In this document: in pieces, positions 33,928-41,863 of the stretch
Position numbering within the stretch: the stretch's first letter is position 1
Layout: each line of letters begins with the position of its first letter
Source of the DNA: Alkalispirochaeta americana
Lineage (GTDB): Bacteria > Spirochaetota > Spirochaetia > DSM-27196 > Alkalispirochaetaceae
Reading direction: 5' to 3'
Length of the DNA: 64,000 bases
Assembly (NCBI RefSeq): GCF_900156105.1
Contig: NZ_FTMS01000004.1
Location: 62,001 to 126,000, forward strand
Made by a program: the position numbers and the translations under genes
Notes under the pieces: generated by a model
What the model was told of the DNA's origin: nothing
Seen by the model: the letters and a program-made list of their open reading frames with translations, nothing else
The model's database searches: none

Positions 33928-36372
33928 TCAGACGTCCATCAGGGCCAGAACACCTTCGCGCTGGGCCTCCCGGGATTGGGTCTCGCCCTCGCAGAGCACC
34001 TCAAGCTGGGCCACCACCAGGCGCGTGAAGGCACTTTCCGTGGTCAGCCCCCCCATGGGAACAGCCCCTTCCCGCCAGAGAGCGTGGGCCGTGACGTACT
34101 CGGAAAAGTCCACCACACCCTCCTGCTGGGAGGTGCAGAAAAAGAGGATCCCCCGCTCCCGTCCCTGCTCCAGAGCACCGCGAAGCGAGAAGGGACCTTC
34201 CCGGAGGCTTGCAGTTCCCCTGTCAAAGATCTCCAGCACAAAAGCCCGAATACCGGCATCCATCAGGGTTATCAGGATATCACCCCGCATTCCCGGGTAG
34301 ACCCGAACAATACAGGTCTGGCCCAGGACCTCTTCCAGGAGCCTCGTCAAATCCTCACAGGAAGAGCTTCGCGCCACCGGGGCCAGCGATGGACCGCTGC
34401 GCGTGAGATCCTCGGGGTTCCAGGTACGAAACGAGTTGGCCCCCCCGGAATCAATCCGCTCGAACCTGAGATTGAGAGGCAGAAAGTCGTCGTCACCGTA
34501 GACTACATGAACCCCGGCGCTGCCACCGGCGGCACAGATCACAGCCGAGCGCAAGTTGGCCCCGGATCCTCCCGGAGAATTCTCCTCGGGCGGACCTTCA
34601 CCCGCTGTAAGCACGATCGGTACCGGTGTATCAGCAAAAAACCAGTGAACCAGGCTGGCCGTGTACGCCAGGGTATCGGTACCATGGGCGATCACGATCC
34701 CCTGAACACCGCCACGATCAAGCGTCTCGGCGATACGACTCACCAGGGCAGCCCAATCGGCAGGGGTAATCTCTTCGCTCAAAAACTGCCCCAACCGGAC
34801 CTCGTCAAAGACAATCGAATCGGGCAGATCCGGATCGGCCTCAAAGAGCCGGGCCAGGCTTACCAGATCCCCCGGCTCAATGAGCCCGTCCTCCCGGCGT
34901 ACACCCGCTATGGCCCCACCAAAGGAGAGGACCTGAATCGACGACACCCTGCGGGGAGCGTTGATCATCTCCTGCAACAGGGCCTGGGCAGCGCCCGGCT
35001 CTGCCCTGCCGCCGGTAGCCTTCATCACCTTCCCCATGAGAAATCCCAGCGGTTTGGTTTCTCCCTGGCGAATCTCCTCCACGGGGAAGAGGTTTTCCTT
35101 CAGAACCTGTTGCAGAAATGGTTCCAGCTCCTCCCGAGTCGAGAGCTGTTTCCAGCCCCGTTCCTGGATGATGACCAGCGGGTTCTTGTCCTCCAGAAAA
35201 ACCTGCTCCAGGGTCTGCTTGGCAATTTTTCCGTGAATCGTCCCCTGGGCAAGGAGGTTCAGAAGTTCTGCCAGTCGCTGTGGCGTCAGGGGCGAGGCCG
35301 AAAGGGTCCCGCCCGTTCGGTTCAGAATTTTCCGGACATCCCCGGCCAGCCAGACCAGGGCCTGATCGGGAGCTCCGCCGGCATCCACAACTGCCTCAAA
35401 AAAATCGGCGGTGCTCTTCTCGTCGCAGAGAAAATCGGCCTGGCTTGCCGAGAACCCCCACCATTCGCGAAAGCGGGCCCGCCGCACTGCGGGAAGCTCC
35501 ACCAGGCGATCCTGAAGCCCCTCAAGAAAATCCTCATCGGCCCGGAACGGCGGGAGATCCGGCTCGGGAAAGTAGCGGTAATCGTGGGCGAGTTCCTTGC
35601 TGCGCATACTCGAACTCTGATCGCGATTCTCGTTCCAGAGACGCGTTTCCTGGGTCACCGTACCACCGCGATCAAGAATCTCCTGGTGCCGGGCGATCTC
35701 GTAGGTCAGAGCCTTGCGAACAAAACGCGAACTGTTGAGATTTTTTATCTCCACCTTTTGCCCCAGGCCCTGTCCCCGGAGATTCACCGAAACGTTGGCA
35801 TCGCAGCGAAGCGACCCCTCCTCCATATTGCCGTCGGAGACCCCCAGATACTGTACGATCCTGCGCATTTCCTGAAGCAAGAGCTCAGCCTCCTCGCCGA
35901 TCTCCAGATCCGGCTCGGTGACGATCTCCAGAAGCGGGGTTCCGGCCCGGTTGTAATCCAGCAGCGACATATCGCCGGCGTGGATCATCTTTCCCGCGTC
36001 CTCTTCCAGGTGAATCTGATGGATACGAACCCTCTTCTTCTTTTTCCGAAACTCCAGATCGATGTATCCCCCCGTCCCCAGAGGCTGGTAGTACTGGGTT
36101 ATCTGATAGTTCTTGGGGAGATCGGGGTAAAAGTAGTTTTTCCGATCGAAGGATGAAACCGGAGCAAGCTGGCAATTCAGAGCCCGGGCAAGAAGATACC
36201 CCAAAGTAATCGCCTCCCGGTTCAGGGACGGCAAAACCCCCGGATAGCCCAGGCAGACGGGGCAGATGTTGGTGTTTGGCTCGTCACCGAACGTGACGGG
36301 ACACTCGCAAAAGACCTTGGTCTTTGTCTGGAGCTGTACATGAATTTCCAGGCCGATAAAGGACTGATACAT
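33928..36372 (-). CDS. gatB: GatB fused to a degenerate L-asparaginase/GatD-like domain
   Basis: 814 residues, against about 475 for GatB. Residues 1-473 are a complete GatB: YQSFIGLEIHVQLQTKTKVF, CPVCLGYPGVLPSLNR, NRAGTPLLEIVTEPDL and the C-terminal YqeY-like tail (LGFLMGKVMKATGGRAEPGA). Residues 474-814 match the asparaginase I/GatD fold: VLSFGGAIAG where the family has TGGTI, IVIAHGTDTLAYTAS, VRVYPGMRGD and PMGGLTTESAF. The nucleophile Thr is Ala (487) and the catalytic Lys appears to be Arg (639), while HGTDT (563-567) is kept. No stop or frameshift separates the parts. The start has an AGGGAGG site and shares one base with the gatA stop. GatB binds and amidates Asp/Glu-tRNA; the extra domain's role is unknown. 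Confidence 0.88.
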   Translation of the reverse strand: MYQSFIGLEIHVQLQTKTKVFCECPVTFGDEPNTNICPVCLGYPGVLPSLNREAITLGYLLARALNCQLAPVSSFDRKNYFYPDLPKNYQITQYYQPLGTGGYIDLEFRKKKKRVRIHQIHLEEDAGKMIHAGDMSLLDYNRAGTPLLEIVTEPDLEIGEEAELLLQEMRRIVQYLGVSDGNMEEGSLRCDANVSVNLRGQGLGQKVEIKNLNSSRFVRKALTYEIARHQEILDRGGTVTQETRLWNENRDQSSSMRSKELAHDYRYFPEPDLPPFRADEDFLEGLQDRLVELPAVRRARFREWWGFSASQADFLCDEKSTADFFEAVVDAGGAPDQALVWLAGDVRKILNRTGGTLSASPLTPQRLAELLNLLAQGTIHGKIAKQTLEQVFLEDKNPLVIIQERGWKQLSTREELEPFLQQVLKENLFPVEEIRQGETKPLGFLMGKVMKATGGRAEPGAAQALLQEMINAPRRVSSIQVLSFGGAIAGVRREDGLIEPGDLVSLARLFEADPDLPDSIVFDEVRLGQFLSEEITPADWAALVSRIAETLDRGGVQGIVIAHGTDTLAYTASLVHWFFADTPVPIVLTAGEGPPEENSPGGSGANLRSAVICAAGGSAGVHVVYGDDDFLPLNLRFERIDSGGANSFRTWNPEDLTRSGPSLAPVARSSSCEDLTRLLEEVLGQTCIVRVYPGMRGDILITLMDAGIRAFVLEIFDRGTASLREGPFSLRGALEQGRERGILFFCTSQQEGVVDFSEYVTAHALWREGAVPMGGLTTESAFTRLVVAQLEVLCEGETQSREAQREGVLALMDV

Positions 36373-37808
36373 CAGGAACCTCCCTGAGCTGAATCCCTGC
36401 CCTGGTGCCACTCGGCAAAGGAACAGGAGGAATCGGGGAATTCCGGCGGAAAAACCGCCGAGAGCTCTTGCGCCACCCCGCAGAGATCCTCTTCCGAGAA
36501 GGCCGGACCCATGAGCTGCATTCCCACGGGAAGCCCCTCCTCGAGCCCCGTAGGAACGGCAAGAGAGGGCAGACCCGCCAGGTTTGCCGTACAGGTAAAG
36601 CGGTCGGCCACCTTTTGCTGGAAGGAATCCATTCCATCAGCCGGATCCCGCAGAAAGGCCTGGCGGGGAAAGACCGGCATCAGCAGGGCCTGCACTCCCT
36701 GGTACACCCGATCCAGTTCCTGGCGAATGAGGGTTCGGATTTTCTGGGCCCGCAGATAAAATTGATCCTGAAAGCCGCTGCGCAGGACGAACGTTCCCAG
36801 GAGTATCCTCAGTTTTACCTCGTCGCCAAGAGCCTGGCTTCGAGCTTTCCGCATCAGTTCCTCGGGGTTTTCCGCAAAAGCCGGCTGATGGCCGTAGCGG
36901 ATTCCGTTATACCGCGCCAGATTTGCACTTGCCTCGGCAGTCGCTATGGTGTAATAGGCCGGTACAACATAATCCAGAGTAGAGAGACGAACCGGCTCCA
37001 GACGATATCCGAGATCAGTCAGGGCCTGCTTCGTGGCCTGGTAATTCCGTTCTACCTCGGGGGAAAGACCCAGATCTCCCTGAAGTACGCCTATCGCCCC
37101 TGAAGAACCTCCAGCGCCGGTGGGGCCAGCTTTGGAGTTCTCCTGGTGGGGCCAGGCCCGCGAGGTCTGATCCCGGGGATCTTCTCCCCGAATCGCCCGA
37201 AAAACCGCTGTGACATCCTCTATGCGGGCACCCAGAACACCGATGGTCTCCAGAGAGGAGGCGTAGGCCGTTAAACCAAAGCGGGAAACAGCTCCGTAGG
37301 TGGGCTTGAGTCCGTAGACACCGCAAAAAGCCGCCGGTTGACGCACGGACCCTCCCGTATCGCTCCCCAGAGCAACCGGAACCAGCTGTTGCGCCACGGC
37401 AGCGGCAGATCCTCCGCTGGACCCGCCGGCGACCCGGGAATGATCCCAGGGATTCACCGTTGTACCCAGAGGTGTGTTGGCCGTGGAACTTCCCATACCG
37501 AACTCATCCATGTTGGTCTTGCCCACCACCAGAGCCCCTGCCCTGACCAACCGCTCCACAGCCGTCGCCGTATAGGGGGCATTCAGGGACTGAAGCATTG
37601 AAGAACCGCAGGTGAGATGATACCCCTCGACGGCGATGTTATCCTTCACCGCCAGGGGAAAGTCAGTCAGATCGGAGCCGGTCGCCCCGGAGGCGCAGTC
37701 CCAGACCTCGGGGACTCCTATTTCCAGAAAGGATCCTGTCCTCTGATCCTGATCCTCCAGAAAGGAACGATACCTCTCGCGCGGAAGCGCTTCTGTTTTT
37801 TTGTTCAT
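36372..37808 (-). CDS. gatA: GatA, glutamine amidase subunit of Asp/Glu-tRNA amidotransferase
   Basis: 478 residues. The amidase-signature Ser-cisSer-Lys triad is visible in LAVKDNIAVEG (Lys), AGGSSGGSAAAVAQQ and GSDTGGSVRQPAAFCG (nucleophile Ser). It hydrolyses glutamine to supply ammonia to GatB. Full length, so the complex does not need the fused asparaginase-like domain as its ammonia source. It follows gatC by 36 bases and overlaps gatB by one base (TGATG). Confidence 0.95.
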   Translation of the reverse strand: MNKKTEALPRERYRSFLEDQDQRTGSFLEIGVPEVWDCASGATGSDLTDFPLAVKDNIAVEGYHLTCGSSMLQSLNAPYTATAVERLVRAGALVVGKTNMDEFGMGSSTANTPLGTTVNPWDHSRVAGGSSGGSAAAVAQQLVPVALGSDTGGSVRQPAAFCGVYGLKPTYGAVSRFGLTAYASSLETIGVLGARIEDVTAVFRAIRGEDPRDQTSRAWPHQENSKAGPTGAGGSSGAIGVLQGDLGLSPEVERNYQATKQALTDLGYRLEPVRLSTLDYVVPAYYTIATAEASANLARYNGIRYGHQPAFAENPEELMRKARSQALGDEVKLRILLGTFVLRSGFQDQFYLRAQKIRTLIRQELDRVYQGVQALLMPVFPRQAFLRDPADGMDSFQQKVADRFTCTANLAGLPSLAVPTGLEEGLPVGMQLMGPAFSEEDLCGVAQELSAVFPPEFPDSSCSFAEWHQGRDSAQGGS

Positions 37809-37844
37809 GACAATGTTCTCTGGGCCGGTACGGGGTACCTGGCC

Positions 37845-38132
37845 TTACAATACGTTGGGGATAGCGATCAGGCGATCTTCAAGATCGGGCGCCTGTTCCA
37901 GCACAGCGTCAGCAAGATTGGCGGGATTATTATTGTGCGCCCCGTCAGGGCGCAGGCGATTGGAAGCGGCGAGAATTTGTGTTGTGGGCTCCACATTTTT
38001 CACATCAATTGCCGCCATGGTGGTAAAATACTCAAGCATTTGGTCTACCGCACCGGCCAGCGCGGCAACCCCCGATTCATCCAGCTCAAGCATGGCCATG
38101 GCGGCGGTTATTTTGAGCTCTTGGGGATCCAT
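37845..38132 (-). CDS. gatC: GatC subunit of Asp/Glu-tRNA amidotransferase
   Basis: 95 residues from the ATG at 38132, chosen because a TTGACA/CATAGT promoter ends 7 bases upstream; an upstream start at 38168 would lie in the -35. The pattern ITAAMAMLELDESGVAALAG and the C-terminal LRPDGAHNNNPANLADAVLE are typical of GatC, the small subunit that clamps GatA to GatB. First gene of gatC-gatA-gatB-aspS2. Confidence 0.9.
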   Translation of the reverse strand: MDPQELKITAAMAMLELDESGVAALAGAVDQMLEYFTTMAAIDVKNVEPTTQILAASNRLRPDGAHNNNPANLADAVLEQAPDLEDRLIAIPNVL

Positions 38133-38139
38133 GGAAAAA

Positions 38140-38168
38140 ACTATGCCGATGTGGTATAAGCGTGTCAA
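38140..38168 (-). promoter_or_regulatory. gatC promoter (leaderless type)
   Basis: Perfect TTGACA (38163-38168), exactly 17 bases, CATAGT (38140-38145), then 7 bases to the ATG. No Shine-Dalgarno. Confidence 0.65.
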
Positions 38169-38172
38169 GTAA

Positions 38173-38191
38173 ATCCATAGGTTTTATGGAT
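38173..38191. promoter_or_regulatory. Palindrome upstream of the gatC promoter
   Basis: ATCCATA and TATGGAT with a 5-base centre, starting 5 bases upstream of the gatC -35 box and about 12 bases before a plus-strand TTGACT. A possible regulator site shared by the two divergent promoters. Confidence 0.35.
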
Positions 38192-38203
38192 ATCTCAAGC
38201 GGT

Positions 38204-38232
38204 TTGACTTATGATTCAGGGTGCGGTACGTT
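38204..38232 (+). promoter_or_regulatory. Candidate promoter of the GH63-like gene
   Basis: TTGACT (38204-38209), 17-base spacer, TACGTT (38227-38232). The same hexamers and spacing occur upstream of ahcY. About 77 bases of leader would follow. Confidence 0.4.
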
Positions 38233-38316
38233 CTATCCTTCCCTTCGGGTTCCTTCCCCTCGGGCAGTAGCTATATGTGTATAGTCAGGAAATTTGTGTA
38301 ATCGGGAAATAACAGC

Positions 38317-39750
38317 GTGGTCAAAAAAGAGTTTCCAACAGTACATTTTTACGATCAGGATTTTGTAGATCTCTACGAACAGACCTGGGCATGGGTGCGG
38401 GATTACTGGCGCGATCCGGCCGAGCAGAATGGAGAAAACCCCTTTGGGGTTCGGTTTTTTGTGGATCCGCAATCAAACCGGATCAACCAGTTTGATGCCA
38501 TCTTCTCCACCTTCTTTCTGGTCTACAGCAACCGTCTCTACCCCGCCTCAAACCAGCTTGACGGGTTCTATAACCGCCAGGAAGAAAACGGGGCCATCCG
38601 CAGCGACTACTGCCTGGAGACGGGCGAGCCCCTCCTGTCGCCGGAAAACCCCCAGGGAGCAGCACCGCCGCTCTTTGCCTGGGCGGAGTACAACCTCTAT
38701 CACAAGGTGGGGAACAAAAAGCGGATCAAGGAGATCATGCCCATCCTGGAACGCCACTATCAGTGGCTGGAAGAGACCTTCAAGGACGAAACAGGTATGT
38801 ACCACGTCCCCCTGGAAGCCACCGGCATGGTGAACGCCCCCCGGGAGGAGGCCTATTATCCTGTCGACTTCAATACCCAGCAAGCCATGAACTCCTCCTT
38901 CATGGCAGAACTCGGTCACGTCCTGAACGACAAGGACATCGAGTTTCGGTACCGTCGACAGTATTTTTCTCTCAAAACCCGAATTAACCAGCAGATGTGG
39001 GACGAGAAGAGCGGCTTCTACTACGACCTCAACAAGGAGCAACAGCGGGTGGGCGTCAAGACCGCCGCAAGTTTCTGGACGCTCCTCACGGATATCCCCA
39101 ACGAGGTCCGCTCCAACAGCATGATCGAGCACCTGAAGGATTCCTCCGGTTTTGCCACAGAGAACCCCTTCCCTACGGTGGCCGTCTCGGAACCCTCTTT
39201 TTCGGAAAACGGCGAGGGCTACCGAGGATCGGTCTTTCCTCCCTATACCTTCATGATAATCAAGGGCCTGGAAAAACAGCACCAGTGGGAAATGGCCCGG
39301 GAGTACGCGATCCGCCACCTCTATTGCATGCTGGATACGCTCCATCCCGAAGGAAACAAACGAGGCAACGTCTACGAAGCCTACCGGCCAAACCGGGAGG
39401 GAAAAGCCTCCTGGACGGGAAACCCCGAGTTCCCCCGAGCCATGCATCTGCCCTTTGTGGGCCTCTCCACAGTTGCCCTGATGATAGAGAACGTCATCGG
39501 CCTCTTGGTGAGTCTCCCCAGAAAGACCGTACGCTGGGTTGTCCCGACCCTGGAGATCATGGGAATCGAAAACCTGAATCTCCGGCGCAACACGATCACC
39601 ATTCTCAGCAAGAAGAGCGGCCGGGGATGGGAAATTCGTCACGAATCGGAAAAACTCTACTATTTCACCCTGGATCTGCTTGACCAGGGCAAGGAAAAAA
39701 CCCTTCCTATCCCCTCGGGCAAGTGCTCCATGCTGGTAGACAAAATGTAA
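38317..39750 (+). CDS. Six-hairpin glycoside hydrolase (GH63/mannosylglycerate-hydrolase-like)
   Basis: 477 residues starting at a GTG, without a signal peptide. The pattern AAPPLFAWAEYNLYHKVGNK, then DFNTQQAMNSSFMAELGHVL, MWDEKSGFYYDL and NGEGYRGSVFPPYTFMIIKG fits the (alpha/alpha)6-barrel group that includes GH63 glucosidases, mannosylglycerate/glucosylglycerate hydrolases and trehalases. A role in compatible-solute or oligosaccharide breakdown is plausible; the substrate is not readable. The final about 90 residues form a beta-rich tail. Divergent from gatC. Confidence 0.7.
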   Translation: MVKKEFPTVHFYDQDFVDLYEQTWAWVRDYWRDPAEQNGENPFGVRFFVDPQSNRINQFDAIFSTFFLVYSNRLYPASNQLDGFYNRQEENGAIRSDYCLETGEPLLSPENPQGAAPPLFAWAEYNLYHKVGNKKRIKEIMPILERHYQWLEETFKDETGMYHVPLEATGMVNAPREEAYYPVDFNTQQAMNSSFMAELGHVLNDKDIEFRYRRQYFSLKTRINQQMWDEKSGFYYDLNKEQQRVGVKTAASFWTLLTDIPNEVRSNSMIEHLKDSSGFATENPFPTVAVSEPSFSENGEGYRGSVFPPYTFMIIKGLEKQHQWEMAREYAIRHLYCMLDTLHPEGNKRGNVYEAYRPNREGKASWTGNPEFPRAMHLPFVGLSTVALMIENVIGLLVSLPRKTVRWVVPTLEIMGIENLNLRRNTITILSKKSGRGWEIRHESEKLYYFTLDLLDQGKEKTLPIPSGKCSMLVDKM

Positions 39751-39755
39751 CCTTC

Positions 39756-39779
39756 CGGGGCGGCCCGGGTGCCGCCCCG
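39756..39779. terminator. Bidirectional hairpin between convergent genes
   Basis: CGGGGCGGC pairs with GCCGCCCCG (9 base pairs, 6-base loop) in the 34-base gap between the glycosidase and the FrdB-like gene. No U-tract on either side. Confidence 0.55.
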
Positions 39780-39784
39780 AGCTC

Positions 39785-40585
39785 CTATTCCTTCCCGGGT
39801 TCCTGCTTTGTCTTTTTGATCTTCTTCTGGAGTTGGACGATATGCTTTGCCGGATAGACCCCTGTGGGGCATACCTGGCTACACGCCAGGTGGCGATCGC
39901 ATCCCCACACACCCCGATCGGAGTCTACCTGGGGAAGCAGCTCCCCCGACCGTTCGGGGTGCTTCGTTACCTCCCGGTTATAGGAGGCAAGCCCGGCAGG
40001 CCCCATGAAATCCCGCATCGTTACCACGGGACAAGAGGAAACACAGAGGCCACATTCAATGCAATTCTCAAAACGTTGGTACTCGGCGATTTCCTGGGGA
40101 ACCTCGCTCCCCTTATTTGCCTCGCTGGGGCGCAGATAATCGGCATCACGGGGAAAATCCCTGAAAAGGCGAGCAGGATCAACCGCCAGATCGCCCAGAT
40201 GATCCATTGTCTGCAGGGGACGAACCTCGATGGCAAAGGATTTTCGATCCTGCCCGGCCGCCTCGGCTTCCTCCACCAGATCCATCACCCGGGTGGTGCA
40301 GGCCAGGGCCTGGTTGTTGTTCACAATCATCCCGCAGGTTCCGCATGATCCGTGATGACAGGAGTGACGGAACATCAGGGTCAGGTCTATATTGCTCTTG
40401 ATCCATTCCAGGGCATCCACCAGAGTGGTGTGGCCTTTCACGGGCACCACGTACTGTCCCCACTTCTCTTCCCGCTGGGGCCGGGCGATTCGAAACCGCA
40501 CCATTCGCACCGGTTCACCCGAAAGGGTCTGAAACTCCTGGGGCTGATCGTTGTGTTGAGAATCGTTCTGCGGGGAATCGCTCAT
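39785..40585 (-). CDS. FrdB/SdhB-like iron-sulfur subunit
   Basis: 266 residues. The [2Fe-2S] domain has CHHGSCGTCGMIVN plus a later Cys (QALACTTRV); the C-terminal half carries FENCIECGLCVSSCP and LACSQVCPTGVYPAK for the [4Fe-4S] and [3Fe-4S]/[4Fe-4S] clusters. This is the electron-relay subunit of succinate dehydrogenase/fumarate reductase. Here its only neighbour is a GlpA-like flavoprotein, with an ATGA overlap, and no SdhA/FrdA or membrane anchor gene is present. The first about 25 residues are a polar extension. Confidence 0.85.
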   Translation of the reverse strand: MSDSPQNDSQHNDQPQEFQTLSGEPVRMVRFRIARPQREEKWGQYVVPVKGHTTLVDALEWIKSNIDLTLMFRHSCHHGSCGTCGMIVNNNQALACTTRVMDLVEEAEAAGQDRKSFAIEVRPLQTMDHLGDLAVDPARLFRDFPRDADYLRPSEANKGSEVPQEIAEYQRFENCIECGLCVSSCPVVTMRDFMGPAGLASYNREVTKHPERSGELLPQVDSDRGVWGCDRHLACSQVCPTGVYPAKHIVQLQKKIKKTKQEPGKE

Positions 40586-41778
40586 GAGGCCGCTCCTTTC
40601 GTGACAAGATCGGAATTATAGAAGGCCCGGTGCTGCAAAAGGGGTGTTTCGGCGGTGCGGCAGGGTTCCTGGACACCAACAAGATCACAAATCAGATCGA
40701 CTGTTTTTTCTCCCATGGCACGCAGGACCGTTGCTTTTCCACCGATGATCGAGATAAACCCCTTCAATCCATCGGACCGGCCGTGATCGATGGCAATAAA
40801 ATCCCGGGAGAGCTTTCGCCCGTCCTCAATATTGCTCGAGGCTCCCGCCAGGGGCCTGCTGGCAGACCAGGCTGCATGGAAGGGCGTCTCTCCGAAAATT
40901 GGCATCAGTTCCGTGGCCCGGCGCGTCAGGTAGTCGATATCGGCCCGGGGAACCTCCACCGTATCGGGATCGTCGGTTTTCCACTGGGTGGACCCGATGA
41001 TGGACAGCCCCCGCTGGGGAACAATGATATCGCCGTCACCGGCAGGATGGAGATGGCTCACCACCATGTTGTTCAGCCGCTTTTTTACCGCCACCATCGT
41101 TCCCGGCGCAGGCGTAACGGGTATATGAATCCCTGCCAGGGCCGCAACCTTTTCTGCCCAGGCTCCGGTGGCACTCACCACCAGATCGGCAGCTATATCG
41201 GATTCTTCCTGAGTGGCGTGGTTTAGCACCCGCACCCCCGTGACCACGCCGGCCTTGCTGTGAATACCCACCACTTCCGTAAATGTTCTGATATCGGCAC
41301 CCGCAACACGGGCGGTGGCAAAGAAGTGAAGCGGCAGACGCCAGGCATCGATTGTGCCATCGGGAACCTGCACAGCCATCTTGATCTCCCGATTCAGATG
41401 CGGTTCCATTCGGAAGGCCTGCTCCAGCGGTATTTCCCGAACAGGTATGGTTGATTCCTGACAGGCCTGGACAAACTCGGGAGCAAAAGCCAGATCTTCC
41501 TCGTTCAACGCCACAAAGAGCCCGTAGTTCATTTCCAGGGCCTGGGGAGCGATCTTTTGAAGTATCCGGACCTCGTCCATACACTCCCGGGCAATCTCCC
41601 GATCTCCCACGGCGTAGCGTGCACCGGAATGGAGTTGGCCGTGATGCCTTCCCGTGGTTCCGCTGGTAAGTTCTCCCCGTTCCACCAGGGTCGCTGTGAA
41701 ACCCCGCTGTATCAAATCATGGATGATCGCGGCACCGGTTCCGCCGCCGCCGATAACCACTACGTGCCCGTGTGACAT
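40582..41778 (-). CDS. GlpA-like FAD-dependent glycerol-3-phosphate dehydrogenase
   Basis: 398 residues. N-terminal FAD motif VVVIGGGGTGAAIIHDLIQR, then TSGTTGRHHGQLHSGARYAV and ATGAWAEKVAALAG, as in GlpA of anaerobic glycerol-3-phosphate dehydrogenase; SIIGGKATVLRAMGEKTVD lies near the end. It is shorter than enterobacterial GlpA, lacking the C-terminal iron-sulfur (BFD-like) part. It would oxidise glycerol-3-phosphate to DHAP and pass electrons to the FrdB-like partner. GlpB and GlpC are absent. Very strong GAGGAGG site. A related 2-hydroxyacid oxidase of the DAO family is the alternative. Confidence 0.8.
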   Translation of the reverse strand: MSHGHVVVIGGGGTGAAIIHDLIQRGFTATLVERGELTSGTTGRHHGQLHSGARYAVGDREIARECMDEVRILQKIAPQALEMNYGLFVALNEEDLAFAPEFVQACQESTIPVREIPLEQAFRMEPHLNREIKMAVQVPDGTIDAWRLPLHFFATARVAGADIRTFTEVVGIHSKAGVVTGVRVLNHATQEESDIAADLVVSATGAWAEKVAALAGIHIPVTPAPGTMVAVKKRLNNMVVSHLHPAGDGDIIVPQRGLSIIGSTQWKTDDPDTVEVPRADIDYLTRRATELMPIFGETPFHAAWSASRPLAGASSNIEDGRKLSRDFIAIDHGRSDGLKGFISIIGGKATVLRAMGEKTVDLICDLVGVQEPCRTAETPLLQHRAFYNSDLVTKGAAS

Positions 41779-41863
41779 GCTGGTCCTCCTCGGAAAATCT
41801 CGGAAATAATGATAACTCGACTTGTCAGGATTAGCAACTGTAAATTAAAGACATTACGTTTGT

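Noticed and set aside
33883-36156. A 757-codon plus-strand ORF opposite gatB
   Set aside because: It is the antisense shadow of a GC-rich gene; the translation is low-complexity and matches nothing, whereas the minus strand reads GatB and an asparaginase fold.
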